45,521 nucleotides of DNA from Nitriliruptoraceae bacterium (GCA_003565155.1 PXDB01000097.1:1-45521); one strand, 5' to 3'. Numbered from the stretch's first letter, positions 17,370-26,473 are shown. Notes: generated from the letters alone by a model not told the origin. Numbers and translations are program-made.

Positions 17370-17383
17370 CGCGCTCGAGCGCG
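17370..17383. promoter_or_regulatory. Perfect palindrome in the MFS / histidine kinase divergent region
   Basis: CGCGCTCGAGCGCG is a 14-nt perfect palindrome centred between the two divergent starts. It may be a dimeric regulator site. High GC content makes short palindromes fairly common, so the call is tentative. Confidence 0.3.
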
Positions 17384-17411
17384 ATGGTCCCGCCGCGCTG
17401 CCGCACCTGGA

Positions 17412-17426
17412 ACCGCACGGTGCGGT
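17412..17426. promoter_or_regulatory. Second inverted repeat in the same divergent region
   Basis: ACCGCA-CGG-TGCGGT is a perfect repeat with 6-nt arms, 29 nt from the palindrome at 17370-17383. Both lie between divergent genes; operator function is inferred. Confidence 0.3.
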
Positions 17427-17562
17427 CGGTGCTTGGTCGCTCGACCCGGATGTGGCATCGTGTGCCGGCACCCACGGGGTGGCGTACCGAACGTGCGGTC
17501 GCGCGGACGGTCACCGGTCCACCGGCCCGCGCCCGGTCGGTGCTCGGGGAACGAGGACGTCG

Positions 17563-19482
17563 ATGACCGAGCTGCAGCGCACCGGCAGCGACCCCGACGG
17601 TGACGTCGTGGGGTCGCACGACCGTTCTCCCGGCCACGAGCACGCCGGGTACGCCGCGCCTGCCGGGCCGTCGGTGAGCGCACCGGTCAGCGGGGGTCCG
17701 CTGTTCGAGCAGCACATGAGCCCGATGCTGCTGACCGAGCCGGACACGCGCCGCATCGTCGGTGCCAACCCCGCAGCGGTGGACTTCTACGGCTGGTCGG
17801 TGGCGGAGCTGACCGGTCTGCGCCTCGACGACATCACGACCGGGGCGGAGGGGGAGTGCGAGCGCGAGGTCGCGGCGGCCCGTGCCGAGCAGCGCGCCTA
17901 CTCCGTGTTCCACCATCGTGTCGCTGACGGCGGCGTTCGTGACGTGGAGACCTACAGCAACCTCATCGAGATCGATGGTCACACCCTGCTCGCGACCATC
18001 ATCCACGAGGGGGCGGAACGGCACCGCGCTATCCACGACCTCCATGCCAGCGAGGCCTTCGCGCAGGCGATCGTGGACTTCGCTCCGCTCGGTATCGCCG
18101 TGGCCGATCTCGACGGCCGCATCCTGCGGGTCAACGCGGCGATGGCACGCGTCACCGGCTACGCCGAGGAGGAGCTCCTCGGCATGGACGTCCATGAGCT
18201 CACCGCTGCCGGTGACCGTGCGGAGGCCGAAGCCCTGTTGGACGAACTCCACGCCGGGCAGCGGGACGCCTACCGCGTCGAGCAGCGCTACCGGCGCCCG
18301 GACGACAGCATCGTCGAGGTGGAGGCCTGGACCACCCTGGTCCGCGACGGCCACGGCGAGGTCAGCTTCCAGCTCGGGGTCGTGCGCGACCTCACCGAGC
18401 AACGCCTCGCGGCCCAGGCCGCCGAGCGCGCGGCGGAGCGTCTCGCGCTCACGATGGAAGCGGTGCAGGACGCCATCTTCGTGGTCGACCGGGACTGGTC
18501 GCTCACCTACGTCAACGGGCGCTTCGAGGAGGCGCTCAAGGTCACCCGCGCCGAGGTGATCGGCCGGCAGCTGTGGGAGGTGTTCCCCGCGGCGGTCGGG
18601 ACGGCGTTCGAACATGCCTACCGCCGGGCGCTGGAGACCGGGCAGGATGAGACGGTCGTGGAGCACTACGCCCCGACCGACAACTGGTTCGAGGCACGGG
18701 CCTACCCGGGGCCCGAAGGGCTCGTGGTCTACTTCAGCGACGTCACCGAGCGGGTCGAACAGCAGGAGCGCCTCGAGCGCATCGCGGCGATCGAACGCAC
18801 CAACGCCGATCGATACCGCCAACTGGACGAGACCAAGACCGCCTTCCTCACCGCGGTGTCCCACGAGCTGCGTACCCCGCTCGCGGTGGTGAGCGGCCTC
18901 GCGGAGACCCTCGTGCGACTGCGCGGCAGCCTGGACCCGCAGGTGCGTGAGCGGATCGAGGACGGCCTGCTCCACAACGGTCACCGCCTCACCCGGATGC
19001 TGGACGAGCTCCTCGACGTCGACCGGCTCTCGCGCGGGACGCTGCAGATGCACCGCGTCGAGCACGATGTGGCGGAACTGGTCCGCACCACGGTCGCTGC
19101 GTCCGCGGTGGCGCACCGCTGCGAGGTGACGGTGCCGGCGCGCCTGGTGGCATCGGTCGACGCGGTGCAGTTCGAGCACCTGCTGGGCAACCTGCTGTCG
19201 AACGCGGACAAGTACGCCCCGCAGGGCCGGATCGCGGTCACGGTCGAGGAGCGTGGCAGCGATCGGCTCCGGCTCACGGTCGCGGACGCCGGGCCGGGGA
19301 TCCCCGAGCAGGATCGGCAACGGGTCTTCGAGCCCTTCGTCCGGCTCCATGCAGACCACCCGCAGCCCGGGACGGGGGTCGGGCTCACCCTGGTCGCGGA
19401 GTTCGCACGCCTCCACGGTGGGCGTGCATGGATCGATGACGGCCCCGGTACCACCGTGGTGGTGGACATCCCGCGGGGCTGA
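17563..19482 (+). CDS. Multi-PAS sensor histidine kinase
   Basis: A 639-aa kinase without membrane helices, so probably cytosolic. Three PAS domains are visible: about 48-155 (MLLTEPDTRRIVGANPAAVD), 165-285 (LGIAVADLDGRILRVNAAMA, with a PAC-like end VVRDLTEQR) and 295-400 (DAIFVVDRDWSLTYVNGRFE). The HisKA box is FLTAVSHELRTPLAVVSGLA (His434). The ATPase shows NLLSNADKYAP (Asn547), DAGPGIPEQD and GTGVGLTLV. ATG 17563 has GAGG 6 nt upstream. No response regulator lies next to it, so it is an orphan in this window. The signal is unknown; PAS domains can bind haem, flavin or small ligands. Confidence 0.9.
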   Translation: MTELQRTGSDPDGDVVGSHDRSPGHEHAGYAAPAGPSVSAPVSGGPLFEQHMSPMLLTEPDTRRIVGANPAAVDFYGWSVAELTGLRLDDITTGAEGECEREVAAARAEQRAYSVFHHRVADGGVRDVETYSNLIEIDGHTLLATIIHEGAERHRAIHDLHASEAFAQAIVDFAPLGIAVADLDGRILRVNAAMARVTGYAEEELLGMDVHELTAAGDRAEAEALLDELHAGQRDAYRVEQRYRRPDDSIVEVEAWTTLVRDGHGEVSFQLGVVRDLTEQRLAAQAAERAAERLALTMEAVQDAIFVVDRDWSLTYVNGRFEEALKVTRAEVIGRQLWEVFPAAVGTAFEHAYRRALETGQDETVVEHYAPTDNWFEARAYPGPEGLVVYFSDVTERVEQQERLERIAAIERTNADRYRQLDETKTAFLTAVSHELRTPLAVVSGLAETLVRLRGSLDPQVRERIEDGLLHNGHRLTRMLDELLDVDRLSRGTLQMHRVEHDVAELVRTTVAASAVAHRCEVTVPARLVASVDAVQFEHLLGNLLSNADKYAPQGRIAVTVEERGSDRLRLTVADAGPGIPEQDRQRVFEPFVRLHADHPQPGTGVGLTLVAEFARLHGGRAWIDDGPGTTVVVDIPRG

Positions 19483-19502
19483 CCACCCGGCGGGGGGTCC
19501 GC

Positions 19503-20087
19503 CTACGTCGTCAGCAGGCGCCGGGCCAGCTCCCGCAGACCGCCGACGTTCGTGCCGCGTTCCGCGCTGACCCACAGCACCTCGCCGGGCGCCACCGCAC
19601 ACCCTGCCGCGAGGTCGCGCGTGCGACGTGTGCGCGCCGAGGACCGCACCTTGTCATGCTTGGTCGCCACCAACCGGTAGGCCACCTGGTGGTCCCGCAA
19701 CCAGTCCAGCATCTGCTGGTCCAGGCTCGTCGGGCCGACCTCTCCGTCGATCAACAGCAGGGTGGCGACCAGCGGGTCGCGCTCCAGCAGGTAGCGCTCC
19801 ATGCGTCGGCGCCAGGCGTCACGCTCGGTCCTGGCGACCTTGGCGTAGCCGTAGCCCGGCAGGTCCACCACGGTGGCGCCCTCAGGTGTCGCGAAGCAGT
19901 TCAGCAGCCGGGTCCGGCCCGGGGTCTTGGAGGTGCGCGCCAGCGTGGTCGAGCCGGCCAGGGCGTTGAGCAGGCTGGACTTGCCGACGTTGGAGCGACC
20001 TGCCAACGCGATCTCCGCGGGGCTCGGCGGCAGTCCAGCGACGTCATCGGCGCTGAGTCGGAAGCGCAGGTCGAGGGGGGCGGCCAC
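19503..20087 (-). CDS. engB: Ribosome-assembly GTPase EngB/YsxC
   Basis: A 194-aa GTPase needed for 50S subunit assembly. Motifs are EIALAGRSNVGKSSLLNALA (G1), TPGRTRLLNCF (G2 region), VVDLPGYGYAKV (G3) and VATKHDK (G4). Full length for the family. It starts at GTG 20087. It converges with the kinase gene (20 nt between stops) and follows glutaminase on the same strand. Confidence 0.95.
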   Translation of the reverse strand: MAAPLDLRFRLSADDVAGLPPSPAEIALAGRSNVGKSSLLNALAGSTTLARTSKTPGRTRLLNCFATPEGATVVDLPGYGYAKVARTERDAWRRRMERYLLERDPLVATLLLIDGEVGPTSLDQQMLDWLRDHQVAYRLVATKHDKVRSSARTRRTRDLAAGCAVAPGEVLWVSAERGTNVGGLRELARRLLTT

Positions 20088-20108
20088 GGCGGGCAGCGTA
20101 GTGGGGGG

Positions 20109-20126
20109 CTGGGCGCGCCCGCCCAG
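20109..20126 (-). terminator. Hairpin after glutaminase
   Basis: CTGGGCG-CGCC-CGCCCAG has 7-nt perfect arms and a 4-nt loop. It lies 28 nt after the glsA stop and before the engB start. No U tract follows, so it may be a weak terminator or act in the engB leader. Confidence 0.35.
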
Positions 20127-20153
20127 AGCACGCCCGCCCGGAGCGCCCCCGGT

Positions 20154-21152
20154 TCAGAAGACGGACAGCCCGCACCGCTCCGCCAGTTCGTGCAGGGCGA
20201 TCCGGCCGGCGACCGAGTTACCGGCGCCATCCAGGGGCGGTGACCACGTGCAGGCCGCGAGACGGTCAGGGGCGATGGCCAGGATCGCGCCCGCCACCCC
20301 GCTCTTGCAGGGCAGGCCGACGCTGAAGGCGAACTCGCCCGCCGCGTCGTAGGTCCCGCAGGTGAGCATCACCGCGTTGACCCGCCGTGCCAGGGGGGCG
20401 GCCAGCACCTGTCGTCCGGTCACCGGGTCCATCCCGTCGTTGGCGAGGAAGCGTGCCGCTCGGGCCAACTGTCGGCTGGTCATCCTGATCGCACACGCGC
20501 CGATGTAGCTGTCGAGCACCGTCTCGAGGTCGTGGTTGAGGTTGCCGAAGTCGGCCATCAGGTGCGCGAGCGACCGGTTGCGGTGGGAGGCGCCCCGCTC
20601 CGCCTCCAGCACCTCGGGATCGAGGCCCACCTCCTCCCCGCACAGCTCGGACAGCAGGGCCCGGGTGGCGGCGACGGGGTCGTCGAGGTGGTCGAGGAGC
20701 ACGTCGTCGACCACGATCGCGCCGGCGTTGATCATGGGGTTGCGTGGGATGCCCCGCTCGCGCTCCAGCTGCACCAGGGAGTTGAAGGGGTCACCGGAGG
20801 GTTCCCGGCCCACCCGGCACCACAGCTCGTCCTCCACCCCGAAGCCCTCCTGGTCCGCGGCGCGCAGGGCCAGCACCAGGGAGAAGATCTTGGAGATCGA
20901 CTGGATCGCGAAGGGCTCGTCGACGTCGCCGACGTGGTGCTCGGTGCCGTCCAGTTCCGTGGCCACCAGGGCGAACCGGGAGGGGTCGACCGCCGCCAGT
21001 GGCGCGATGTAGTGGGCGACCTCACCGCCACCCGCTGTCGCACGGGCCACCTCGGCGGCTGCGTCGATGCCCTCCGGCAGGCCGACCGGGGTGTGGGGAT
21101 CGCGGTCCGGTCGGTGCGCCTGATCGGGGTGGGCGGGCGTCGTGGTGGGCAT
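20154..21152 (-). CDS. glsA: Glutaminase (serine-dependent, GlsA family)
   Basis: A 332-aa enzyme that hydrolyses glutamine to glutamate and ammonia. The beta-lactamase-like SxxK motif is QSISKIFSLVLAL. Other family marks are GDPFNSLVQLERERGIPRNP, MINAGAIVVDD and DFGNLNHDLETVL-DSY. The pocket is completed by VGLPCKSGVAGAILAI near the end. ATG 21152 has GGAG 8 nt upstream. It is divergent from the GST-like gene. Confidence 0.95.
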   Translation of the reverse strand: MPTTTPAHPDQAHRPDRDPHTPVGLPEGIDAAAEVARATAGGGEVAHYIAPLAAVDPSRFALVATELDGTEHHVGDVDEPFAIQSISKIFSLVLALRAADQEGFGVEDELWCRVGREPSGDPFNSLVQLERERGIPRNPMINAGAIVVDDVLLDHLDDPVAATRALLSELCGEEVGLDPEVLEAERGASHRNRSLAHLMADFGNLNHDLETVLDSYIGACAIRMTSRQLARAARFLANDGMDPVTGRQVLAAPLARRVNAVMLTCGTYDAAGEFAFSVGLPCKSGVAGAILAIAPDRLAACTWSPPLDGAGNSVAGRIALHELAERCGLSVF

Positions 21153-21242
21153 GGGCGGCTCCTCGTCGACCGTCAGCCTGGCAGGATGGTCGGCGCGGTG
21201 CGGGTGTCCACCCGGACGAGCGCAGGCATGGCGCCGAACTAC

Positions 21243-21254
21243 TTGCAGAAGCAA
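21243..21254. promoter_or_regulatory. AT-rich inverted repeat upstream of the GST-like gene
   Basis: TTGC-AGAA-GCAA sits within ACTACTTGCAGAAGCAACG, an unusually AT-rich patch 45 nt before ATG 21300 and about 90 nt from the glsA start. ACTTGCA-type repeats are known as sites for MarR/HxlR-like redox or quinone regulators upstream of detoxification genes; use here is inferred. Confidence 0.3.
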
Positions 21255-21299
21255 CGACACGCCCCGTGCACCTTCCGTACCCCGCCAGGAGCAACCACG

Positions 21300-22355
21300 A
21301 TGAGCGAACCGGCGACCAACGACGACCATCAAGGCATCGGTCGCGGCTACATCGAGGACGAGTTCCGGCGCGACATGCGCTACCTCGACGACCGCATCAC
21401 CGCGGACGGGTCCAGCGGCTGGCCGGTGGAGCCCGGCCGCTACCGACTGATCGTCAGCCGCGCCTGCCCCTGGGCCAACCGGTCCATCATCGTGCGTCGC
21501 CTCCTAGGGCTGGAGCACGCCCTGCCGATGGGTATCACCGGTCCGACCCACGACTGGCGCAGCTGGACCTTCGACCTCGACCCCGGCGGGCTCGACCCGG
21601 TGCTCGGCATCCCGCGGCTCAAGGACGCCTACGAGGCGCGGGTGCCGGGCTACGAGCTCGGCATCACGGTGCCGGCGATCGTCGACGTACCGAGCGGCGG
21701 CGTGGTCACCAACGACTTCAAGCAGATCACCCTCGACCTCTCCCTCGAGTGGTCCGCACACCACCGTGACGGTGCCCCCGAGCTCTACCCGGACGCGCAC
21801 CGCGAAGAGATCGACGAGGTCATCGAGCTCGTGTTCCGCGACGTCAACAACGGGGTGTACGAGGCGGGCTTCGCCGGGACACGCGGGGCCTACGAGAAGG
21901 CCTACACCACGCTCTTCGCCCGCCTCGACTGGCTCTCCGACCGGTTGGCGACACGGCGCTACCTGGTGGGCGAAACCATCACCGAGGCCGATGTACGGCT
22001 GTTCACGACCCTGGCGCGCTTCGACGCCGTCTACCACAACCACTTCAAGTGCAACCGGTCCAAGCTGACCGAGATGCCGGTGCTGTGGGCCTACGCGCGG
22101 GACCTGTTCCAGACACCTGGCTTCGGCGACACCATCGACTTCATCGACATCAAGCGGCACTACTACGAGGTCCACACCGACATCAACCCCACCGGCATCG
22201 TGCCGATGGGCCCCGACCTCACCGGCTGGGCGACGCCCCACTTCCGTGAGGAGCTCGGTGGCCGACCCTTCGGTGACGGCACACCCCCGGGGCCCGTGGC
22301 GGTCGGTGAGCAGGTCCCGGACGGCCACAACCCGGCGCTGCACGCCATCGGGTGA
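21300..22355 (+). CDS. Glutathionyl-hydroquinone-reductase-like GST (xi/omega class)
   Basis: A 351-aa protein, full length for the YqjG/PcpF group. The catalytic cysteine is in IVSRACPWANRSIIVRRLLG (Cys56), followed by GITGPTHDWRSWTFD. The C-terminal helical domain has the xi-class marks FRDVNNGVYEAGFAGT and TEADVRLFTTLARFDAVYHN HFKCN. These enzymes strip a thiol from quinone conjugates. Actinobacteria generally use mycothiol rather than glutathione, so the true cofactor may be mycothiol. ATG 21300 has AGGAG upstream. A strong hairpin ends the gene. Confidence 0.85.
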   Translation: MSEPATNDDHQGIGRGYIEDEFRRDMRYLDDRITADGSSGWPVEPGRYRLIVSRACPWANRSIIVRRLLGLEHALPMGITGPTHDWRSWTFDLDPGGLDPVLGIPRLKDAYEARVPGYELGITVPAIVDVPSGGVVTNDFKQITLDLSLEWSAHHRDGAPELYPDAHREEIDEVIELVFRDVNNGVYEAGFAGTRGAYEKAYTTLFARLDWLSDRLATRRYLVGETITEADVRLFTTLARFDAVYHNHFKCNRSKLTEMPVLWAYARDLFQTPGFGDTIDFIDIKRHYYEVHTDINPTGIVPMGPDLTGWATPHFREELGGRPFGDGTPPGPVAVGEQVPDGHNPALHAIG

Positions 22356-22358
22356 GAC

Positions 22359-22379
22359 GGGCGTGACGCCGTCACGCCC
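22359..22379 (+). terminator. Strong hairpin after the GST-like gene
   Basis: GGGCGTGACG-C-CGTCACGCCC is a perfect repeat with 10-nt arms, 3 nt after the stop. It is the best terminator-like hairpin in the window, though without a U tract, as often in high-GC actinobacteria. Confidence 0.55.
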
Positions 22380-22706
22380 GCTACGCTGCCCGCAGCACGG
22401 AACCTGGATGGCCCGCTCGCTGCCGGCGCGCGAGGCGCTCACCGGGGTCGCGCACGTCGGGTTCTCCCGGCGGCGGCCGTTCCTCGGATGACCGCCAGGT
22501 TCCGTCCGCCCAGGGGTCACACGGCGCGAACGGACGCCCACCTCCGGGCAAGCGGACGGCACGACCGACCGACGCCGTCGCTGTGCACGTCATCCCTGCG
22601 GCGCGCCGCTGCGTGCCGGGGGAGGTGTAGGGGGCCCGGCTCCCGCTCACACCGATCAGCCCGTCCACCTCGGCTGTGGTCACACGCCGACGGGCTGCAA
22701 GCGCAC
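22380..22706. other. Intergenic stretch before the SNF2 operon
   Basis: No convincing gene. An Arg/Pro/His-rich reading from ATG 22488 joins the SNF2 frame but has the composition of noncoding GC-rich DNA. It probably contains the SNF2 promoter; no clear -10/-35 pair was identified. Confidence 0.4.
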
Positions 22707-22718
22707 GGAGGGACCACC

Positions 22719-25700
22719 ATCACCGACCACCACCACCAACGGCGCCGCCCGACGCCCGAGGAGCTGCGCGACCTGGCGCAGCGCCACCTCGACGGGATGG
22801 CCTCCGCGGCCGACCTCGAGCTGCTGCACGCTGACGAGCAGGGTTGGACCGACGCGCTGCGCTGGCTGCGACGCGACATCGGCCGGACCATCGCCCGTGT
22901 GGAGCGTGAGGTGACCGGCCCGGAGCGCTCGATGGTGCTCGCCGACTTCGAGGAGGAGCGCGAACGGATCGACGACCAGCTCACCGCGTTGACCGGTGAG
23001 GATCCGCGCACCGCGGGGAAGGGGCAGCGCGACGACGGGGGCGCGTCCAGCGGCGGCGGGAGGCGCACCGAGGTGGAGGACGACGAACCAGGCGATGCCG
23101 ACGCCCCTGACGCCCCGGAACCGCAGGAACCGAGCCCGCCGGTGCTGCAGCTGTCCTGGCACCGTGGGACCGTCATCGCGTGGGCGGCGGGACGTGGCAG
23201 CGCCCCCGAGGACCTCGAGGCGATCGCCGCCCGCCTCGTCGCCGCCGGGGCGCCGCGTCCGGCCTTCGCGGAGGGCGAGCAGGTCACCCTGCCCGACGGC
23301 ACCAGCGCTCCGACCCTGCAGGCCGACATCCACGACACCCTCGGCTGGCTCGTGGCGCTGGCCGACACGGCCGACGACGAGGACCTCGGCCCGAGCGTGA
23401 CGTGGCTCGGGATGGCGGCGGCCCTGGCGGTGCGCCTGGTCGGTCAGGGGCGGATGGTCCCGCAGCTGCGCAAGGTCGGTGACGCGCCCGCGAACCGGTC
23501 CTACTTCGCCGTGCGCTGGGAGCCGACGCTGATCGACCACGAGGAGCTCACCGGCCTGGTCAAGGCGATGCCGGGCGCCGTTGCCGCGTTCGAGGGTCGG
23601 CGCGACGCCCGGACCGTCACCCGATCGGTGGTGGCCGGCTTCGTGGACGCGATCTGCCGTGACGCCGCCGGCCGGGTGGAGGTACCCGCGCCCCCACCGC
23701 AGCCCCAGCGTCCCGCGGAGATCGCCGAGGCGGCTCTCGGTCGCCTCGACGGCTCCACCTTCGAGGCACCCCACGCGCAGGGCACGGAGATCCGACGGGG
23801 GCTCGAGTCGTGGGCGGAGGGCGTGACCGGCGCCTCGAAGCTGGAGTTGATCGTCCAACTCGACCCACCCGACGAGGGCGACGCCTGGCTGCTCAGGACC
23901 CTGGTACCCGGTGGACGTCGCCGGGATGAGGCCGTCGAAGCCGCCATGTCCCGGGCGAACCACGAACGCAAGGAGCTCATCAAGCGCGAGCTCGAGCGCC
24001 TCGAGGGGCTCTACTCGCCCCTGGAGCGGGGCAAGGACCGCCGCCGCGGCGAGGTGATCCTCAGCCAGGACGAGGCCTGGGACCTGATGACCCAGACCGG
24101 GTCGGTGCTGACCAACGCCGGCTTCGAGGTGCGGGTCCCACCGCTGTCCACCAAGAAGGCCAGCTCCCAGCTCAAGCTCACCTCCCTGGCCTCGCAGGAG
24201 CGGGCGGTCGGCGCGCAGCAGCTCAGCGACGTGCGGTGGTCCGCGGTCTTCGGTGACCAGGAGCTGACCGCCGCACAGATCCGCGAGCTCGCCTCCCAGT
24301 CGCGTCCCCTGGTGCGCTCCCAGGGCCGGTGGGTCGCCGTCGACCACGCCGACCTGGAAGCGGCCGCGGAGGCGCTCGAGGAGCGGGCGAACCGCACGCG
24401 GCTGTCCGGCGCGGACATGCTGCGCTACGCCCTGGGGCTCGACGGGACGGCGCTCGGGCGGCCGATCCAGCTCGAGGGTGAGGGCTGGGCCGCCGACCTG
24501 CTGCACAGCGCCGCGTCCATCCCCGAGCAACCGCCCACCTCGCCGGAGGGCTTCGAGGGTGAGCTGCGCAGCTACCAGGCGGACGCCCTGGCGTGGCTGC
24601 ACTTCCTCGCCAGCGCCGGGCTGGGCGGGATCCTCGCCCTGGACATGGGGCTCGGCAAGACCCCGACCATGCTGGCCTTCCTGCGTGACCGCCCCGAGGA
24701 CGGCCGCCCGGCCCTGGTCATCGCCCCACCGGCGGTGGTCGGCAACTGGGCGAACGAGGCGGCGCGGTTCGTCCCCGATCTCAAGGTCGTCGTGCACCAC
24801 GGCACCAACCGTGGCGACGCCGACGAGGTGGCGGTCCAGGCCGAGCGCGCTGATGTGGTGCTCACCACCTACGGCACGGCACTGCGCGACGTGGACGCCC
24901 TGGCCCGCCTCTCCTGGTCGAGGATCATCCTCGACGAGGCCCAGGTCATCAAGAACCCCGCCAGCGAGACCGCCCAGCAGCTGCGTCGCCTCGAGGGCGA
25001 CACCCGGGTGGTGCTGACCGGGACGCCGATCGAGAACGGGCTGGGTGACCTGTGGGCGCTGCTGGACTTCTCCAACCCGGGGCTGCTGGGCGACCGGGCG
25101 ACCTTCGTCAGCCAGATGCAGCAGATCACCACCAAGGCCGACGGTGCCGAGTCGGCGCTGGCGACCCTCAACGGCGTCCTGGTGTTCCGTCGCACGAAGG
25201 CCGAGCCGGCCATCGCCGAGGAGCTGCCCGACCGCATCGACTCCCTGGACCACTGCCCGATGACCACGGAACAGATCGGGCTCTACCAGGCCGTGCTCGA
25301 CGAGTTGGTGGTGAAGTCCTCGGACGATGACACGACCAAGCGCAAGGGGGCGGTGCTCGCCGCCATCACGGCGCTGAAGCAGATCTGCAACCACCCGGCC
25401 GCCTACACCGGTGACGAGGGCCCCCTCGAGGAGCGTTCCGGCAAGCTCGCACGGCTCGAGGAGATCGTCGACAACGTGTTCGAGTCCGGCGAGCGGATGC
25501 TGATCTTCACCCACTTCGCGAGCTGGGGGGAGCAGCTCGCCGAGCATCTCTCGGCCCGCACCGGCATCGACATCGAGTGCTACCACGGTGGCCTGGCGCG
25601 CGGCGCCCGCGACCGGATGATCGAGCGGTTCCAGACCACGGAGGGCCCCGGCGCGCTGGTGCTGTCGCTGAAGGCCGGTGGCACCGGGCTGAACCTCACC

Positions 25701-26015
25701 GCCGCCAGCCACGTGGTGCTCTACGACCGCTGGTGGAACCCGGCTGTGGAGGACCAGGCCCGGGACCGTGCCTGGCGCATCGGCCAGACCCGCACCGTGG
25801 TCGCGCACCGACTGGTCTGCCCCGGAACCGTCGACGAGCGGGTGGAGGAGGTCGTCGCCGGCAAACGGCGCATCGCCGACATCGCCCTGCCGAAGTCCAG
25901 TTCCGTCGGTGATCTGGACGAGTCCCAGCTCCGCCGGGCGCTGGGTATCGATCCTGACGCCGTCCTCACCGAGGACGTCCCCGTCAGCGCGACCGCCCAA
26001 GGTGATGCCGCGTGA
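22719..26015 (+). CDS. Large SNF2-family DEAD/DEAH-type helicase
   Basis: An SF2 ATPase of about 1,098 aa. Residues 1-600 form an N-terminal SNF2-associated region with an acidic linker (about 105-145). The motor has LDMGLGKTPTMLAF (Walker A, about residue 645), VIAPPAVVGNW, LDEAQVIKNP (motif II, about 739), VVLTGTPIENGLGDLW, and in lobe 2 LSLKAGGTGLNLTAASHVVL and RAWRIGQTRTVVAHRL. It translocates on double-stranded DNA; DNA repair or chromosome handling is likely but not shown. No ATG, GTG or TTG lies in frame between 22488 and 22797. ATC 22719 sits 6 nt after GGAGGG and just before convincing coding sequence, so it is preferred. Alternatives are ATG 22797 or 22488. Confidence 0.85.
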   Translation: MTDHHHQRRRPTPEELRDLAQRHLDGMASAADLELLHADEQGWTDALRWLRRDIGRTIARVEREVTGPERSMVLADFEEERERIDDQLTALTGEDPRTAGKGQRDDGGASSGGGRRTEVEDDEPGDADAPDAPEPQEPSPPVLQLSWHRGTVIAWAAGRGSAPEDLEAIAARLVAAGAPRPAFAEGEQVTLPDGTSAPTLQADIHDTLGWLVALADTADDEDLGPSVTWLGMAAALAVRLVGQGRMVPQLRKVGDAPANRSYFAVRWEPTLIDHEELTGLVKAMPGAVAAFEGRRDARTVTRSVVAGFVDAICRDAAGRVEVPAPPPQPQRPAEIAEAALGRLDGSTFEAPHAQGTEIRRGLESWAEGVTGASKLELIVQLDPPDEGDAWLLRTLVPGGRRRDEAVEAAMSRANHERKELIKRELERLEGLYSPLERGKDRRRGEVILSQDEAWDLMTQTGSVLTNAGFEVRVPPLSTKKASSQLKLTSLASQERAVGAQQLSDVRWSAVFGDQELTAAQIRELASQSRPLVRSQGRWVAVDHADLEAAAEALEERANRTRLSGADMLRYALGLDGTALGRPIQLEGEGWAADLLHSAASIPEQPPTSPEGFEGELRSYQADALAWLHFLASAGLGGILALDMGLGKTPTMLAFLRDRPEDGRPALVIAPPAVVGNWANEAARFVPDLKVVVHHGTNRGDADEVAVQAERADVVLTTYGTALRDVDALARLSWSRIILDEAQVIKNPASETAQQLRRLEGDTRVVLTGTPIENGLGDLWALLDFSNPGLLGDRATFVSQMQQITTKADGAESALATLNGVLVFRRTKAEPAIAEELPDRIDSLDHCPMTTEQIGLYQAVLDELVVKSSDDDTTKRKGAVLAAITALKQICNHPAAYTGDEGPLEERSGKLARLEEIVDNVFESGERMLIFTHFASWGEQLAEHLSARTGIDIECYHGGLARGARDRMIERFQTTEGPGALVLSLKAGGTGLNLTAASHVVLYDRWWNPAVEDQARDRAWRIGQTRTVVAHRLVCPGTVDERVEEVVAGKRRIADIALPKSSSVGDLDESQLRRALGIDPDAVLTEDVPVSATAQGDAA

Positions 26016-26473
26016 GCAACGACCAGCACCAGTCCGGCAGCGACGGCCCCGGGGGCCGCCAGCGTGGCCGTCGCAAGCGCGGTCGCGGCCGTGGCCCCAA
26101 GCGGGGCCTGGAACAGCAGGGCGGCGGCACCCCGGAGCAGCCGCGGGGTCAGCGCCGCGACAAGCGTGGCCGCAAGCGGGGCAACAAGCCCCAGCGCCAG
26201 CGTGCCCCCGAGCGGGAGCAGGCCGCGGGTCGCAACGACCCGGCGGGCTTCTGGGGCGAGACCGAGCAGCTGCCCACGCTCCACCGTGACGTCCGCATCA
26301 CCGACGATCCGGCCGCCGTGCCGAGGTCCCTCGGGGTGCCGCCCCTGCCGGGGCACGAGGCGGTGGCCGAGCACTACTTCACCGTGGTCTACGAGCGGGC
26401 CGTGGCGACCGCCGGTGCCCTGGCCGCCGCGGGCGGTCTGATCGACCTCAACGCTGTGGTCGATGACGACTGA
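26012..26473 (+). CDS. Arg/Gly/Lys-rich partner of the SNF2 helicase
   Basis: A 153-aa protein starting at GTG 26012, overlapping the SNF2 stop by 4 nt. Residues 10-75 are a disordered, strongly basic stretch (RQRGRRKRGRGRGPKRG and RDKRGRKRGNKPQRQR), like RG-rich nucleic-acid-binding tails. Residues 80-150 are ordered: FWGETEQLPTLHRDVRITDD, LPGHEAVAEHYFTVVYERAV. No family was recognised. Tight coupling to the helicase suggests they work together, with the basic part binding DNA or RNA. Confidence 0.7.
   Translation: MSNDQHQSGSDGPGGRQRGRRKRGRGRGPKRGLEQQGGGTPEQPRGQRRDKRGRKRGNKPQRQRAPEREQAAGRNDPAGFWGETEQLPTLHRDVRITDDPAAVPRSLGVPPLPGHEAVAEHYFTVVYERAVATAGALAAAGGLIDLNAVVDDD

Noticed and set aside
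22408-22491. 27-codon reading MARSLPAREALTGVAHVGFS downstream of the GST gene
   Set aside because: No ribosome site, follows a terminator-like hairpin, no known family; too short to support.
22680-26000. Minus-strand open reading of 1,106 codons opposite the SNF2 gene
   Set aside because: No recognisable domain; its existence follows from the GC-rich codons of the helicase gene.
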